DNA of 64,000 nt from Lepidostoma basale (GCA_022606425.2 JAHDVF020001024.1:620001-684000); one strand, 5' to 3'; positions 34,053 to 43,145 are shown, counted from the first letter of the stretch. A program made the numbers and translations. The notes: generated by a model from the letters alone, not told the origin.

Positions 34053-36497
34053 ATGAAAAAAAGAGTCTATTTTACCATTGCACTTATTTGTACGATGCTG
34101 TTAGCCAGCTGCAAGCAGCCAGCTAATGAGAGCAAAGAGGCATCAATTGTTTTAGAGAAGGATCAAATCTTTCTTAACCCTAGCCCCACCATGGCACGAG
34201 CATCACAAAAGGTAATTCAAATTACCACCAGTAAAAATATTGCCTTGCCTCTAACGGTTAGCGACTATGACCCCACGCTGATGACTGCCACAATTTCTGA
34301 CGACAATCAATCAATCAGCATTACGGCTCTAAAGGATAGTGAGCAGGAGATCTTTATTCTAGACCAAGCGGGTAACAGAAGTAAGCCTCTGCGTGTTGTC
34401 ATTAGCTCACTCGATCTAGAGCTTAGCATTGCGATGCCCCCTAGCACCGTCAAGGTAGGCCAAAAGTTTGATCTTACCATCAACAAGGGTAGCGATGTTG
34501 GCATCTTGAATGTTAGCGGCAGTGATCATCTTAGCACCACGCTAACCGATTTAACCATTAGCGTCGAGGCCCGCACGGATGGCTTGGCCAGCATCACCCT
34601 CACTGATGGTGTCGTCTCTGAGAGCATATCCTTTACGGTTGAGCCCCTCGATAAGAGCTTAAGCATTGCAATGCCCCCTAGCACCGTCAAGGTAGGCCAA
34701 AAGTTTGATCTTACCATCGATAAGGGTAGCGATGTTGGCATCTTGAATGTTAGCAGCAGTGATAATATTAGCACCACGCTAACCGATTCAACCATTAGCG
34801 TCGAGGCCCGCACGGATGGCTTGGCCAGCATCACCCTCACTGATGGTGTCGTCTCTGAGAGCATATCCTTTACGGTTGAGCCCCTCGATAAGAGCTTAAG
34901 CATTGCAATGCCCCCTAGCACCGTCAAGGTAGGCCAAAAGTTTGATCTTACCATCGATAAGGGTAGCGATGTTGGCATCTTGAATGTTAGCAGCAGTGAT
35001 AATATTAGCACCACGCTAACCGATTCAACCATTCGCGTCGAGGCCCTCACGGATGGCTTGGCCAGCATCACCCTCACTGATGGTGTCGTCTCTACAGACC
35101 TATCCTTTGCGGTTGAGCCCCTCGATAAAAGCTTAAGCATTGCAATGCCCCCTAGCACCGTCAAGGTAGGCCAAAAGTTTGATCTTACCATCAACAAGGG
35201 TAGCGATGTTGGCATCTTGAATGTTAGCAGCAGTGATCATATTAGCACCACGCTAACCGATTCAACCATTCGCGTCCAGGCTCTAAAGGATGGCTTGGCC
35301 AGCATCACCCTCACTGATGGTGTCGTCTCTGAGAGTATATCCTTTGCGGTTGAGCCCCTTTATAACAGTTTAAGCATTAGCCCGGAAGATAGTGACCTTA
35401 AGGTCAACCAGAGCCGTATCTACACTATTCACCAAGGAGTTGATGGTGGTGAGCTGGAGATTACTATCGTTAATGATGGTGTTGTTCTGATTGATGTGAT
35501 CACGGAAAAAGTATCGAGGGCAACAGATCTGAAAAATGATCGACAATTTAAGATCACTGGCCTCAAGATGGGCAGGGCAACGATAACATTAACTGATAAA
35601 AGCGACCCTACGATAAAGGTAACGGCAACAATTACGGTTCAGGCTTTGGATCACACCCTTGAGCTTGATGCCTCCAGCACCACTGTTGCTATGACGAAAA
35701 CAGCCAATGTAGCCGTGAAGAAGGGTGAAGACATCGACAGTGCCGATTTGGTCATCGAGAGTAGCAATAGTGCTGTGGCCACCGCCCAATTTTCTGCTAA
35801 TAGAGAGACGGTTATTGTTACAGGTAAAAGCGTCGGTAAAGCAACCATTAGCATTCGAGATCCTAAAAGTAATGCATCACACGCCCTGGAGATGACCGTA
35901 AGGGACTTGGATTTCAAATTAACGATTGCCGTAACCCCAACACCCTCTTCAGCTAACATGAACAAGCCAGTAATTCTTACACTGAGTGGACAACATATCA
36001 CCAAAGAGCTGACAATTGCCAGTGGTCTTGATATTAGTGATAGCTTAAGCATTGAGCTAAGTAATCCTAGTATCGTCCAAGCCACCATTAATTACGCAAC
36101 TAAACGAGTAGTGCTAAAATCACTTGCACGTGGTGAAACATCGATTGTTCTTGTTGACAGTAATGGTGTACGAAGTAACAGCATCAATATGCAGGTTAAT
36201 GATGTGATCATTACCCATAATATTCAAGAAATTACCATGAAAATTGGTGATGTCTTAACACTAACACGTACACGCATGGGTGAGGATGCTGATGCTATGG
36301 ATCTCCGGTTTCTAACAGCATCAGGTCATCTGTTTAACGCCTCCCCCGGGTTCGGAAGTTCTAATAGTAATACGATAACAATAACGGCCAAAGCCACAGG
36401 TAGTGCGACCATTTTCACCTATAATCACAATACAGGTAATTTGGGTTCAGGCACTCAAGATCGTTACTTTTCAACCAGAGTTACGGTTACTAATTAA
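34053..36497 (+). CDS. surface lipoprotein with expanded immunoglobulin-like repeats, copy B
   Basis: An 814-residue paralogue of copy A with the same LLASC lipobox and nearly identical first 140 residues. Four tandem 79-residue units (34425-35372) each begin SLSIAMPPSTVKVGQKFDLT and end near SFTVEPLDK. Shared domains follow to about 35914. Then comes a distinct C-terminal region of about 194 residues (FKLTIAVTPTPSS onwards) that is unrelated at sequence level to that of copy A. It is predicted to be surface or outer-membrane anchored. Unit copy number could change by slippage or recombination. It ends at an intrinsic terminator. Confidence 0.7.
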   Translation: MKKRVYFTIALICTMLLASCKQPANESKEASIVLEKDQIFLNPSPTMARASQKVIQITTSKNIALPLTVSDYDPTLMTATISDDNQSISITALKDSEQEIFILDQAGNRSKPLRVVISSLDLELSIAMPPSTVKVGQKFDLTINKGSDVGILNVSGSDHLSTTLTDLTISVEARTDGLASITLTDGVVSESISFTVEPLDKSLSIAMPPSTVKVGQKFDLTIDKGSDVGILNVSSSDNISTTLTDSTISVEARTDGLASITLTDGVVSESISFTVEPLDKSLSIAMPPSTVKVGQKFDLTIDKGSDVGILNVSSSDNISTTLTDSTIRVEALTDGLASITLTDGVVSTDLSFAVEPLDKSLSIAMPPSTVKVGQKFDLTINKGSDVGILNVSSSDHISTTLTDSTIRVQALKDGLASITLTDGVVSESISFAVEPLYNSLSISPEDSDLKVNQSRIYTIHQGVDGGELEITIVNDGVVLIDVITEKVSRATDLKNDRQFKITGLKMGRATITLTDKSDPTIKVTATITVQALDHTLELDASSTTVAMTKTANVAVKKGEDIDSADLVIESSNSAVATAQFSANRETVIVTGKSVGKATISIRDPKSNASHALEMTVRDLDFKLTIAVTPTPSSANMNKPVILTLSGQHITKELTIASGLDISDSLSIELSNPSIVQATINYATKRVVLKSLARGETSIVLVDSNGVRSNSINMQVNDVIITHNIQEITMKIGDVLTLTRTRMGEDADAMDLRFLTASGHLFNASPGFGSSNSNTITITAKATGSATIFTYNHNTGNLGSGTQDRYFSTRVTVTN
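34425..35372 (+). repeat. four tandem 237-bp units in lipoprotein B
   Basis: Units start at 34425, 34662, 34899 and 35136, each exactly 237 bp (79 codons). Units two and three are almost identical. One and four are more diverged and resemble the single unit of copy A at 27965-28201. Confidence 0.95.
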
Positions 36498-36514
36498 AGC
36501 TAATTAGTCAGTTT

Positions 36515-36546
36515 AAAAAGGAGGTATCACATGCCTCCTTTTTTTT
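36515..36546 (+). terminator. intrinsic terminator of lipoprotein B
   Basis: A stem of AAAAAGGAGG with its complement, extended by three pairs, a tiny loop (CAC), then a run of T. Confidence 0.88.
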
Positions 36547-36588
36547 AGAATTAACTAACAGAAGAATGGACTTTTTTTCTTCTGTTAT

Positions 36589-37467
36589 CTAATCCATCTT
36601 TATAGATAGCTCTTTTAGCCTTTTAACAAAACAACTTGGTAGAGCAGCCATTAAAGGGCTAAACAGATTGTTATGATGAGATAAAAGTTGATAGGCATGT
36701 AAAAAATAGCCGCCGCCGCCGCCGCCATACTTAATATCACCTGCTAAGGGAAGCGACATTGCTGCAGCTTGAGCCCTTATTTGATGTGTACGCCCACTTT
36801 TCAAGAGGCATTTCACTAGGGTGCATCCCCCCCCATAGGCTAAGGGGGTCACAAGGGTTTGAGCATCCTTCCCCCTTCCATCTACGAAGGTAATATGGTT
36901 AGCCCTCTCCAATTGATGTTGCCAAAGGCTCTCTTTCTCTAGCTCGCCTCTCAGCAAAGCCAAGTAGATCTTATCTATCTGATCATTTTGCAAAGCATGA
37001 CTAAAGAGTCTGGCCCCCGTGGCTGTTTTAGAGAACACAATTAAGCCACTCGTATTGCGGTCAAGCCGGTGGCAAGGCCCTGGCCTAAAGCTTAGGCTGG
37101 GTGATGAGCCTAAATAGGCCCTCACCTCCTTCTCAAGGCTCTCAGCTCCACCATGCACCAGCATACCAGCCTTCTTATTGAGGGCTAGCAGATCGGTACC
37201 TTCAAAAACAATCGATAAAGATGAGCCATCCCCGATGGCCGGGATAGAGGCTGACTCTCCCTCCTGTAAAAAACCCTTGTAACTGATAATATCACCACTA
37301 TAAATTGGCTCATTGCCCTTTACCTTCTGATGGTTAAGACGTAAATCACCCTTACGTATGGCCTTATTAATAAGAGAGAGGCTTAGGCTGGGAAAGGCAC
37401 GCCTTGCAACATTATCAAAGCGCTTATCCTCATCATCAATCGATGCTATTTTTTCAGTAAGCTGCAT
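36589..37467 (-). CDS. RluA-family rRNA pseudouridine synthase
   Basis: A 292-residue protein with an N-terminal S4 RNA-binding domain (about residues 22-70, INKAIRKGDLRLNHQKVKGN) and a RluA catalytic domain. The motif GPCHRLDRNTSGLIVFSKT near residue 131 holds the catalytic aspartate (HRLDxxTSG), and LKSGRTHQIRAQAAAMSLPL near 217 is the second signature. RluC and RluD act on 23S rRNA; which of these it is cannot be decided. Six consecutive glycines in KYGGGGGGYF come from a pure (GCC)6 tract (plus strand 36709-36726). Most family members have fewer. Confidence 0.82.
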   Translation of the reverse strand: MQLTEKIASIDDEDKRFDNVARRAFPSLSLSLINKAIRKGDLRLNHQKVKGNEPIYSGDIISYKGFLQEGESASIPAIGDGSSLSIVFEGTDLLALNKKAGMLVHGGAESLEKEVRAYLGSSPSLSFRPGPCHRLDRNTSGLIVFSKTATGARLFSHALQNDQIDKIYLALLRGELEKESLWQHQLERANHITFVDGRGKDAQTLVTPLAYGGGCTLVKCLLKSGRTHQIRAQAAAMSLPLAGDIKYGGGGGGYFLHAYQLLSHHNNLFSPLMAALPSCFVKRLKELSIKMD

Positions 37468-37524
37468 GCTACCTCTAGTTTAACCCCTTGCCTATCTTCT
37501 GTAAAGAGGCTAAACTAGCCACAG

Positions 37525-39306
37525 ATGGACTTTTTACTAAAAAACATTGAACTATTAACAATCAAATATCCCTTTGCTCATTGGCCTAGCTATTTTAGTC
37601 TATCACAAGAACAATATGAAATTAGGGCCTCTAGGGCCGGAGAAGCGACCCTACTTGTCAATGGATCTGCCGTCCATTCGCTCTATAGCCCCCTTACCGA
37701 GGCACGAAAACAAGCGAGTTCTCTTAACTCTAACCTTGACGCCATTATTCTCTTAGGCTTTGGCCTAGGCTATTTGATAGAGGAGATAGCAACGCTTTAT
37801 CCCAATGCCTCCATCTACCTTGCAGAGAGTAGCCCGTCGCTATGGCGTGCCTTTTTTGAGTCAGCTGATCGATCATTACTGATTAATAGTCCCTCCATCA
37901 CCATGCTTTTTGGCTTTGAGTCAGACCAAGCGTTAATTGAGCTTTGGCAGCAACGCCGCCATTACCAGATTCACAGCATCACCAACCGTCTGATGCACCA
38001 ATATAATCCCCTCTTTTATGACCACCTTTATAACCTTACCCAAAACTACAGCATGCGTAAAAATGTTAATAGCCGTACCCTAGAGCGCTATGGCCATCTA
38101 TGGGTAGCAAATTTGGCTAAAAACCTTCCATTCATCGCTGCTCTACCAGGTGTTCTACACCTCTTCCAACAATTTCGTTCTACTCCCGCCCTGCTCATCG
38201 CTGCAGGGCCTAGCCTCAATAACTACCTACCATGGTTACCCATGCTTCGAGAGCGTATGCTGTTAGTCTGTGTCGATACCGCTTTGCCCGCCCTGCTTCA
38301 TGCCAAGGTAAAGCCAGACATCATTGTCTCTGTCGATAGCCAGTACTGGAATAGCCGCCATTTCGATCACTGCTACAGTAAAGGTTCGATTCTTGTTGCC
38401 GATCCTAGTATCTACCCCACCATTTTACGGCGAGACTATGGCTTTAACTGCTATTTAAGCTCGAGTCTTTTCCCATGGGCTCAATTAGTTGAAGAGGCGA
38501 TGGAGCACAAAGGGCAGCTAGAAAGCGGTGGTAGCGTTGCAACAACCGCCTTCAGCCTCTGTAAGGCAATGGGGTGCTCCTCAATTTGGGCCATCGGGTT
38601 AGATCTCTCCTACCCTCAAGGTGCCAGCCATGTCAGGGGTAGCCGGTTTGAATCATGGGCTCTTGCCGATCACCACAGGCTATCTCCCCTTCTCAACAGG
38701 ATCATTGCTATGACCCACTCAACAAAGATGGCTAGCTATGCTGCCAATAGAGGAGGATTGATTCTTACTGACCAACGTATGACGCTCTACCGTCTATGGT
38801 TTGAAGAGCATGGCTCTGACATCCCATCTTACAACCTAAGCGATGGTATCTTCATCAAAAATATTAAGCCCGCCTTCATTAATGATGCCCTAGCACTAAA
38901 GCCCTGCCGCCAAGGTATTAATCACTCGATCAGTCACCTCGCTACAGAGCATCGACAATATGAGAGCCAACGGGATAAAATGGAATCTTTTAAGCAAAAC
39001 CTTACTCATCAACTTATACGGCTGCAAGAGCTAGCTAAAGAGGCCTTAGTACTAGCTAATGGCATCAACGTAAATGATCAAGGGAAAAATATTACTACTC
39101 AGCTTGAGCAACTAGAGCTAATCGATCAAAAAATTATTGCTACGAAAGAGATCAAAATGATTGAATTCTTCATCGAGCCTTTGTTAAAGAACCACATCAA
39201 GCAACAACAACATAGAGGTAATAAAACAGAGCATCTAGCATCGAGCATCGTGCTCTATCAAGAAATTATTAACTACCTCACCACCTGTCTAGAGCTATTT
39301 TCATGA
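37525..39306 (+). CDS. motility-associated factor (Maf/DUF115) protein, long form
   Basis: A 593-residue DUF115 protein. TPALLIAAGPSLNNYLPWLP near residue 217, VDTALPALLHAKVKPDIIVS near 250, SGGSVATTAFSLCKAMG near 333 and AIGLDLSYPQGASHVRG near 355 are the core motifs. An N-terminal domain (residues 1-200) and a coiled C-terminal tail (about 470-590) are extra compared with the 438-residue Maf at 5061-6377. Family members modify flagellin with nonulosonic-acid-type sugars in other bacteria; here the acceptor is unproven. It is divergent from the pseudouridine synthase gene, and its 3' end overlaps the next lipoprotein gene by 6 bp. Confidence 0.72.
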   Translation: MDFLLKNIELLTIKYPFAHWPSYFSLSQEQYEIRASRAGEATLLVNGSAVHSLYSPLTEARKQASSLNSNLDAIILLGFGLGYLIEEIATLYPNASIYLAESSPSLWRAFFESADRSLLINSPSITMLFGFESDQALIELWQQRRHYQIHSITNRLMHQYNPLFYDHLYNLTQNYSMRKNVNSRTLERYGHLWVANLAKNLPFIAALPGVLHLFQQFRSTPALLIAAGPSLNNYLPWLPMLRERMLLVCVDTALPALLHAKVKPDIIVSVDSQYWNSRHFDHCYSKGSILVADPSIYPTILRRDYGFNCYLSSSLFPWAQLVEEAMEHKGQLESGGSVATTAFSLCKAMGCSSIWAIGLDLSYPQGASHVRGSRFESWALADHHRLSPLLNRIIAMTHSTKMASYAANRGGLILTDQRMTLYRLWFEEHGSDIPSYNLSDGIFIKNIKPAFINDALALKPCRQGINHSISHLATEHRQYESQRDKMESFKQNLTHQLIRLQELAKEALVLANGINVNDQGKNITTQLEQLELIDQKIIATKEIKMIEFFIEPLLKNHIKQQQHRGNKTEHLASSIVLYQEIINYLTTCLELFS

Positions 39307-40608
39307 AATCTTAAAATAAAACCGATCAAGATAATCAAGACGTTCTTTGCTCATCCTGCTATAGGGGCTAATGGGATAACGGTCATAAACCCTTTTGTAG
39401 TAGTCATAAGAGCGTTCAATATTACGCATCGGCCCCCCTTGTTCATAGGCAAGAGCTAGATCGTACAGCATCTTAGGTAGTAAGTTACTTCGGGGGAAAC
39501 GCTCTATAAATTGCTGAATCATCTCATCGGCAATATCCTCTTTGCCTCCACTGGCCAGTGCTTGATCAAAAAGTTTTTTTACCTCCTGCTCATCAAATAG
39601 ACGAGCCGAAGAGATAAGAGCACCATCATCTAATAGCGTTTTAGCTAGGGGGGGGGCTAGCACCTCTGCATCCTCGATGACAGAGGGAGAGAGAAATAGC
39701 TCCGTGGCCTCTGCCTCACTCCTTAGAGGTGGCTCTACTAGATTGTTCATTGACTCACTCACATTAATATTAACAGCCTGTAGCTCAAGGCCGCTGGGAC
39801 TATTACGATTAAAATTAATGCTAAAATAACCGACTTGATTAATTTTAAATCGAAAAACGGAGCGCTCTTGTTGATCAAACTCTTTTCCTAAAAAGGTAAA
39901 AGCTGGGTCAATCCGACTTGTCTGGGGAAACCAGCGCTCACCATCCAAAGCAATAACAAACTCCTTACCCCTTGTTGTATTGATGCTAATAGCATCTAGT
40001 TGCTTAGGCTCTACCTCAATGCGATCATTAAAATCAGTCGTACTACCATCTCTCTGAATGGCAGGTGGGACGGGAACAGCAGGTGGAACGGGAACAGCAG
40101 GTAGAACGGGAACAGTAGGTGGGACGGGAACGACAGGTGGGGTTGGTACGACAGGTGGAGCCACAGGAGGAGCTACCACCGGCCTTATGGGGGTGTTAAC
40201 GGGTGCTACCGTTACAGAACTACCGGCCTGATTACCTTGGTTAGTATCAACGGAACCTGCAGGGCGGCTACTGTTAGACACCACCTCAGACTCTGCTAAG
40301 CGTTGTAGCTCAGCAAGGTCATTTATCTCCTTTAGTAATCGATCCTCTTCCTCTTTAGCGGCTAAGAGAGACTCCTCCTCGATAGCCCTTTCAAGCTCTT
40401 CCGCTGCTATTTTTTCTAGCACGGCGTCATCGGCACTAGGAAGCAATAGGTCGAGCGTGGAGGCAGCTTCAGGGTAGCGAGTAATGCTCCTACCATCAAG
40501 CCCTTCAGCAGAACGATAGGCCAAACCGATAGAGCTACACGAAGTAGTAAAAAGTAGAGAGGAAAAAATAAAAAAATGGCTAAGGGAGTAGCCTCTAAAT
40601 TTTACCAT
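39301..40608 (-). CDS. proline-rich lipoprotein with TPR-like C-terminus
   Basis: About 435 residues from the start at 40608 (MVKFRGYSLSHFF), just before a signal segment ending TTSC, a lipobox. Residues about 60-105 are a charged helical region (DAVLEKIAAEELERAIEEES). Residues about 135-185 are a proline/valine repeat (VPVPPAVPVPPA-like) suited to span the periplasm. A beta-rich middle (FVIALDGERWFPQTSRIDPA) follows. The C-terminus (FIERFPRSNLLPKMLYDLAL, NIERSYDYYKRVYDRYP) resembles TPRs of CpoB/BamD. It may act in envelope organisation; this is inference. A longer frame to 40638 would overlap the upstream gene. Confidence 0.55.
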   Translation of the reverse strand: MVKFRGYSLSHFFIFSSLLFTTSCSSIGLAYRSAEGLDGRSITRYPEAASTLDLLLPSADDAVLEKIAAEELERAIEEESLLAAKEEEDRLLKEINDLAELQRLAESEVVSNSSRPAGSVDTNQGNQAGSSVTVAPVNTPIRPVVAPPVAPPVVPTPPVVPVPPTVPVLPAVPVPPAVPVPPAIQRDGSTTDFNDRIEVEPKQLDAISINTTRGKEFVIALDGERWFPQTSRIDPAFTFLGKEFDQQERSVFRFKINQVGYFSINFNRNSPSGLELQAVNINVSESMNNLVEPPLRSEAEATELFLSPSVIEDAEVLAPPLAKTLLDDGALISSARLFDEQEVKKLFDQALASGGKEDIADEMIQQFIERFPRSNLLPKMLYDLALAYEQGGPMRNIERSYDYYKRVYDRYPISPYSRMSKERLDYLDRFYFKIS

Positions 40609-40612
40609 GTTA

Positions 40613-41044
40613 TTAAAAATCCTTATCATCAGCTGCAACCTCTAAAAGATAGTTGCGTAAAAGATCATGATTATCATACGGCAAATTTCTGATAAAAGTA
40701 TCCCCAGGATCAACCCAAAAAAAACGAGTCTCCTCTAAAAGCCATTGATGGGTAACAGAGCGACTAGGCACTACTTTAGCATCAAAGTTTAAAAAATCGC
40801 CTGGAAACTTAAAATCTGCTACTCCAGGGCTCTCTATCGCATTACGTTTGCTGTTGTCCATTGTTCTCGTAATTTTATCAGCCATGCTCGATAGCTCATA
40901 GTTTTTGTAGATTTTAAAGGGTAGATAGCTAATGATAAAAAGAAGTGGTACGGCGATAGATATTTGATAAAACCGCTTGACCTGCTGTGCTGAAAAGTTG
41001 TTTTTTATATTTAACTGTTTTAACTTAAATTTATACTTCGCCAC
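40613..41044 (-). CDS. small single-pass membrane protein of unknown function
   Basis: A 143-residue protein with a basic N-terminus (KYKFKLKQLNIKNNF), one membrane segment at about residues 27-43 (ISIAVPLLFIISYLPF) and a soluble, probably periplasmic remainder. The end (DPGDTFIRNLPYDNHDLLRN, then YLLEVAADDKDF) is acidic. It lies directly upstream of the proline-rich lipoprotein, probably co-transcribed. I recognise no family. Confidence 0.5.
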   Translation of the reverse strand: MAKYKFKLKQLNIKNNFSAQQVKRFYQISIAVPLLFIISYLPFKIYKNYELSSMADKITRTMDNSKRNAIESPGVADFKFPGDFLNFDAKVVPSRSVTHQWLLEETRFFWVDPGDTFIRNLPYDNHDLLRNYLLEVAADDKDF

Positions 41045-41228
41045 TATACTACTCCATCATCATTAAACTCGACCTAAAATGAGCCCAAAAGCGAACTGTA
41101 CTATGTAAAATTCATGCCTCTCTTTGTTCATTTTTCGGCTAGTTTTAGTAGCTCTTGATCTATTTTTCTACTTCATTTTTATTTAGTGATATAAAATAGT
41201 CATCTTCGCAGTTAAACTCTACCCTATC

Positions 41229-41750
41229 TTACAACTTTAAGTCTACACTCTTATCAGAGGGAATATAGGGCTGATTAGGGTTAGCATCTCCTCCATTTTC
41301 ATAGGCACGGCAACGGCTGTAGCCGATAACAAATGTATCAATATCCTCTTTTTCTACCTTAATCATTCGGCTCTCGTCGGGCTCTTCCTGCCCCTCTTTC
41401 TCTTCTGATATAAGAAGAAAAGCCCCTCTTCGTCCATTGATAAGTTTAAAGTTATAAAAACGTTTTTTTGATTTGGTTGCAAGGCGGTTACTCCACCATT
41501 GCTCGTCACTAGCAATATCTTTACGGTTAAGCTGCTCTTGTGCTTGCCATAGAACGACAGAAAAATGAGCCATATCTTCTTTAAATACCGCTATTTGCGT
41601 ACGGTTAAAGCCCCTGCCCTCTGCTCGAAGGCTCTCGGCAATGGTCATAAAGATATCGTTAAACCGATTCTCTTTAATATTAAAAAAATAGGTCTTTTGC
41701 CCATGCTGTGCAAATGTTTTAATTGAAAATATCTCGCCTCGTTCACCCAT
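41229..41750 (-). CDS. PUR-domain (DUF3276) nucleic acid-binding protein, BpuR-like
   Basis: A 173-residue protein that begins MGERGEIFSIKTF, the same start pattern as Borrelia BpuR. The PUR repeat reads KTYFFNIKENRFNDIFMTIA then FNRTQIAVFKEDMAHF. Later residues 60-120 may form a second, diverged repeat, and the tail is acidic. PUR proteins bind single-stranded nucleic acid; BpuR regulates surface-protein genes and represses its own translation in Borrelia. Whether this one does so is inference. A promoter (TTGCTA, 17 bp, TACAAT at 41757-41785) ends only six bases before the ATG, so the message is nearly leaderless. Confidence 0.7.
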   Translation of the reverse strand: MGERGEIFSIKTFAQHGQKTYFFNIKENRFNDIFMTIAESLRAEGRGFNRTQIAVFKEDMAHFSVVLWQAQEQLNRKDIASDEQWWSNRLATKSKKRFYNFKLINGRRGAFLLISEEKEGQEEPDESRMIKVEKEDIDTFVIGYSRCRAYENGGDANPNQPYIPSDKSVDLKL

Positions 41751-41756
41751 GTTAAC

Positions 41757-41785
41757 ATTGTAGCCTATTTAACCACGAATAGCAA
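41757..41785 (-). promoter_or_regulatory. promoter of the PUR-domain gene
   Basis: On the minus strand TTGCTA (41780-41785), 17 bp, TACAAT (41757-41762), preceded by GC. The context AAATAGGCTACAATGT is almost the same as at the methyltransferase promoter 27367-27395. Confidence 0.62.
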
Positions 41786-41794
41786 GTGCTAAAA

Positions 41795-43093
41795 CTATTC
41801 GGCTTGCACCAACACCCTGGCAAAGCACTTTTTACCATTGTTATAGGGAGTGTAGCACTTACTGGCAATAATTTTATAGCCTTTCTCTAGTAAACCATTA
41901 AGAATGGGGCGGGCAGAGACGGCAAAGGCCTTGCTATAGTTAGCAGGAATATAGCAGTTGTCTACCAGTAATATCTCGCTATCATCGTACCTTTGGTAAC
42001 GGGGTGGTATCTGATCGAGGGGCACTATTTTGAGGTTTTTATATTTGGGCCTATTACTAATAGCCAGGTTGGTGTACCAGTGGCCCGCTGCCTCTAGTGG
42101 CTCACGCTTAGGGTTTAAAAACCAATCTACCCTATTGTAGCCCGCCCAGGCCTGTTCGTGCTGAAAATAGGGAAGAAACGCTGGGGTAATAGGGTTGGTA
42201 ATGTTAGAGATAATAATAAATTTTTTACCACTGGCTACCACCATTTTCCAGTAGTCTATCGCCCGTGAAAAGGGTGGGTTGGTGCAGACAATATCGGCCT
42301 CATCGTGCAGTATTTTTAGGCTTAAGGGCGAGTCAAAGCTGCCATCGTAGCCGGGGGGATAGTCTTTTAGCTCAGAAAAGCCCTCTTTGGTAAAGATATA
42401 GCCCTTGGAGCCTTGGTTAAATAGATCTACCTTCCCACCATAATGGGTGCATATAAGTTTTTTTAAACCAAAGCGGCCAAAATTTTTCAAAAAATAGCTC
42501 GTAAAGGCAGAGGTATTGGTGGCATCAAGACCTGCGGCATCATCACAATTACAAAAAACAACTTTATTAAGCCAAACATCAGGGCTATACATTTCAAGTT
42601 CTTGCTCAACATCTTCATAGCGTGTATAAAATTCATCATTTTTGATGTTTTTGGCCTTTTGTATCACCTCTTTTTGGCTTAAGCCTCGCTCTTTTAGGCT
42701 AGGGGTGGTTTTTGTAATAATTTTAATAATTTCTTTTTTACTATCAATCTTAATTAATAATTCTTTAACAAAAAGAGGGTGGCTTTTAACAAAGCCGACA
42801 TATTTTTCAAATAACTCTTTGTTATAAAAATAGATCTCTTTGCTTTTCTCCTCTCTTAAGAAGATAAAGGCCTCTTTTATAGCATTTTCGACGGTAGCCA
42901 TATCTTTTACTTGGCATGTAAATAGATAGTTATAAACATTTTCCTTAGACTTACCGGTCATGCTATTATACTCTTTAAGGCGCCGTTCAAGGCTATTTGT
43001 TTTGCCTATTTTGCACTTGGATGGCTCAAGAGAGGCTTGAATAATATAGATATATTGCTGACTGTCCACTACTTTTAGCACCTTTTTACCCAT
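41795..43093 (-). CDS. T5orf172 (GIY-YIG-like) domain fused to EcoRI-type adenine methyltransferase
   Basis: A 432-residue protein. Residues about 12-85 match the T5orf172 member of the GIY-YIG superfamily: QQYIYIIQASLEPSKCKIGK, TNSLERRLKEYNSM, and ENAIKEAF supplying a possible catalytic Glu. Residues about 150-430 match M.EcoRI: KNDEFYTRYEDVEQELEMY, KVVFCNCDD, GLKKLICTHYGGK, the catalytic DIVCTNPPFSRAIDYW (N-P-P-F) and KKFIIISNITNPITP. The methyltransferase would make N6-methyladenine; the target is unknown. A nuclease domain in the same chain would make a one-gene restriction-modification or nicking system, but GIY-YIG activity is unproven. The promoter is strong. Confidence 0.72.
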   Translation of the reverse strand: MGKKVLKVVDSQQYIYIIQASLEPSKCKIGKTNSLERRLKEYNSMTGKSKENVYNYLFTCQVKDMATVENAIKEAFIFLREEKSKEIYFYNKELFEKYVGFVKSHPLFVKELLIKIDSKKEIIKIITKTTPSLKERGLSQKEVIQKAKNIKNDEFYTRYEDVEQELEMYSPDVWLNKVVFCNCDDAAGLDATNTSAFTSYFLKNFGRFGLKKLICTHYGGKVDLFNQGSKGYIFTKEGFSELKDYPPGYDGSFDSPLSLKILHDEADIVCTNPPFSRAIDYWKMVVASGKKFIIISNITNPITPAFLPYFQHEQAWAGYNRVDWFLNPKREPLEAAGHWYTNLAISNRPKYKNLKIVPLDQIPPRYQRYDDSEILLVDNCYIPANYSKAFAVSARPILNGLLEKGYKIIASKCYTPYNNGKKCFARVLVQAE

Positions 43094-43116
43094 CTTCTAG
43101 CCTAATTAATGCCTTT

Positions 43117-43145
43117 ACTGTAAAAGATTGGCTACTTTTTGTCAA
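43117..43145 (-). promoter_or_regulatory. sigma70 promoter of the EcoRI-type methyltransferase gene
   Basis: On the minus strand TTGACA (43140-43145), 17 bp, TACAGT (43117-43122). The leader is about 18-20 nt. Confidence 0.68.

Larger units (their letters stand above)
33934..35914 (+). repeat. direct repeat copy B (promoter plus 5' part of lipoprotein gene)
   Basis: The counterpart of 27474-28743, offset by 6460 bp at the start codon. It contains 711 bp more than copy A, exactly three additional 237-bp units. Confidence 0.9.

Noticed and set aside
34526..35215. Open frame of 229 codons on the minus strand through the tandem repeats
   Set aside because: It is the antisense of the repeat lipoprotein and repeats with the same 237-bp period. 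It exists because the unit length is a multiple of three, and it has no ribosome site.
27474..36497. The repeat-bracketed region as a composite transposon
   Set aside because: The repeats are gene copies with promoters, not IS elements. No transposase is present.
36557..36586. 10-bp perfect inverted repeat after the pseudouridine synthase stop
   Set aside because: No T-run follows on the minus strand, so it is not a convincing terminator. It may be chance or a weak RNA end.
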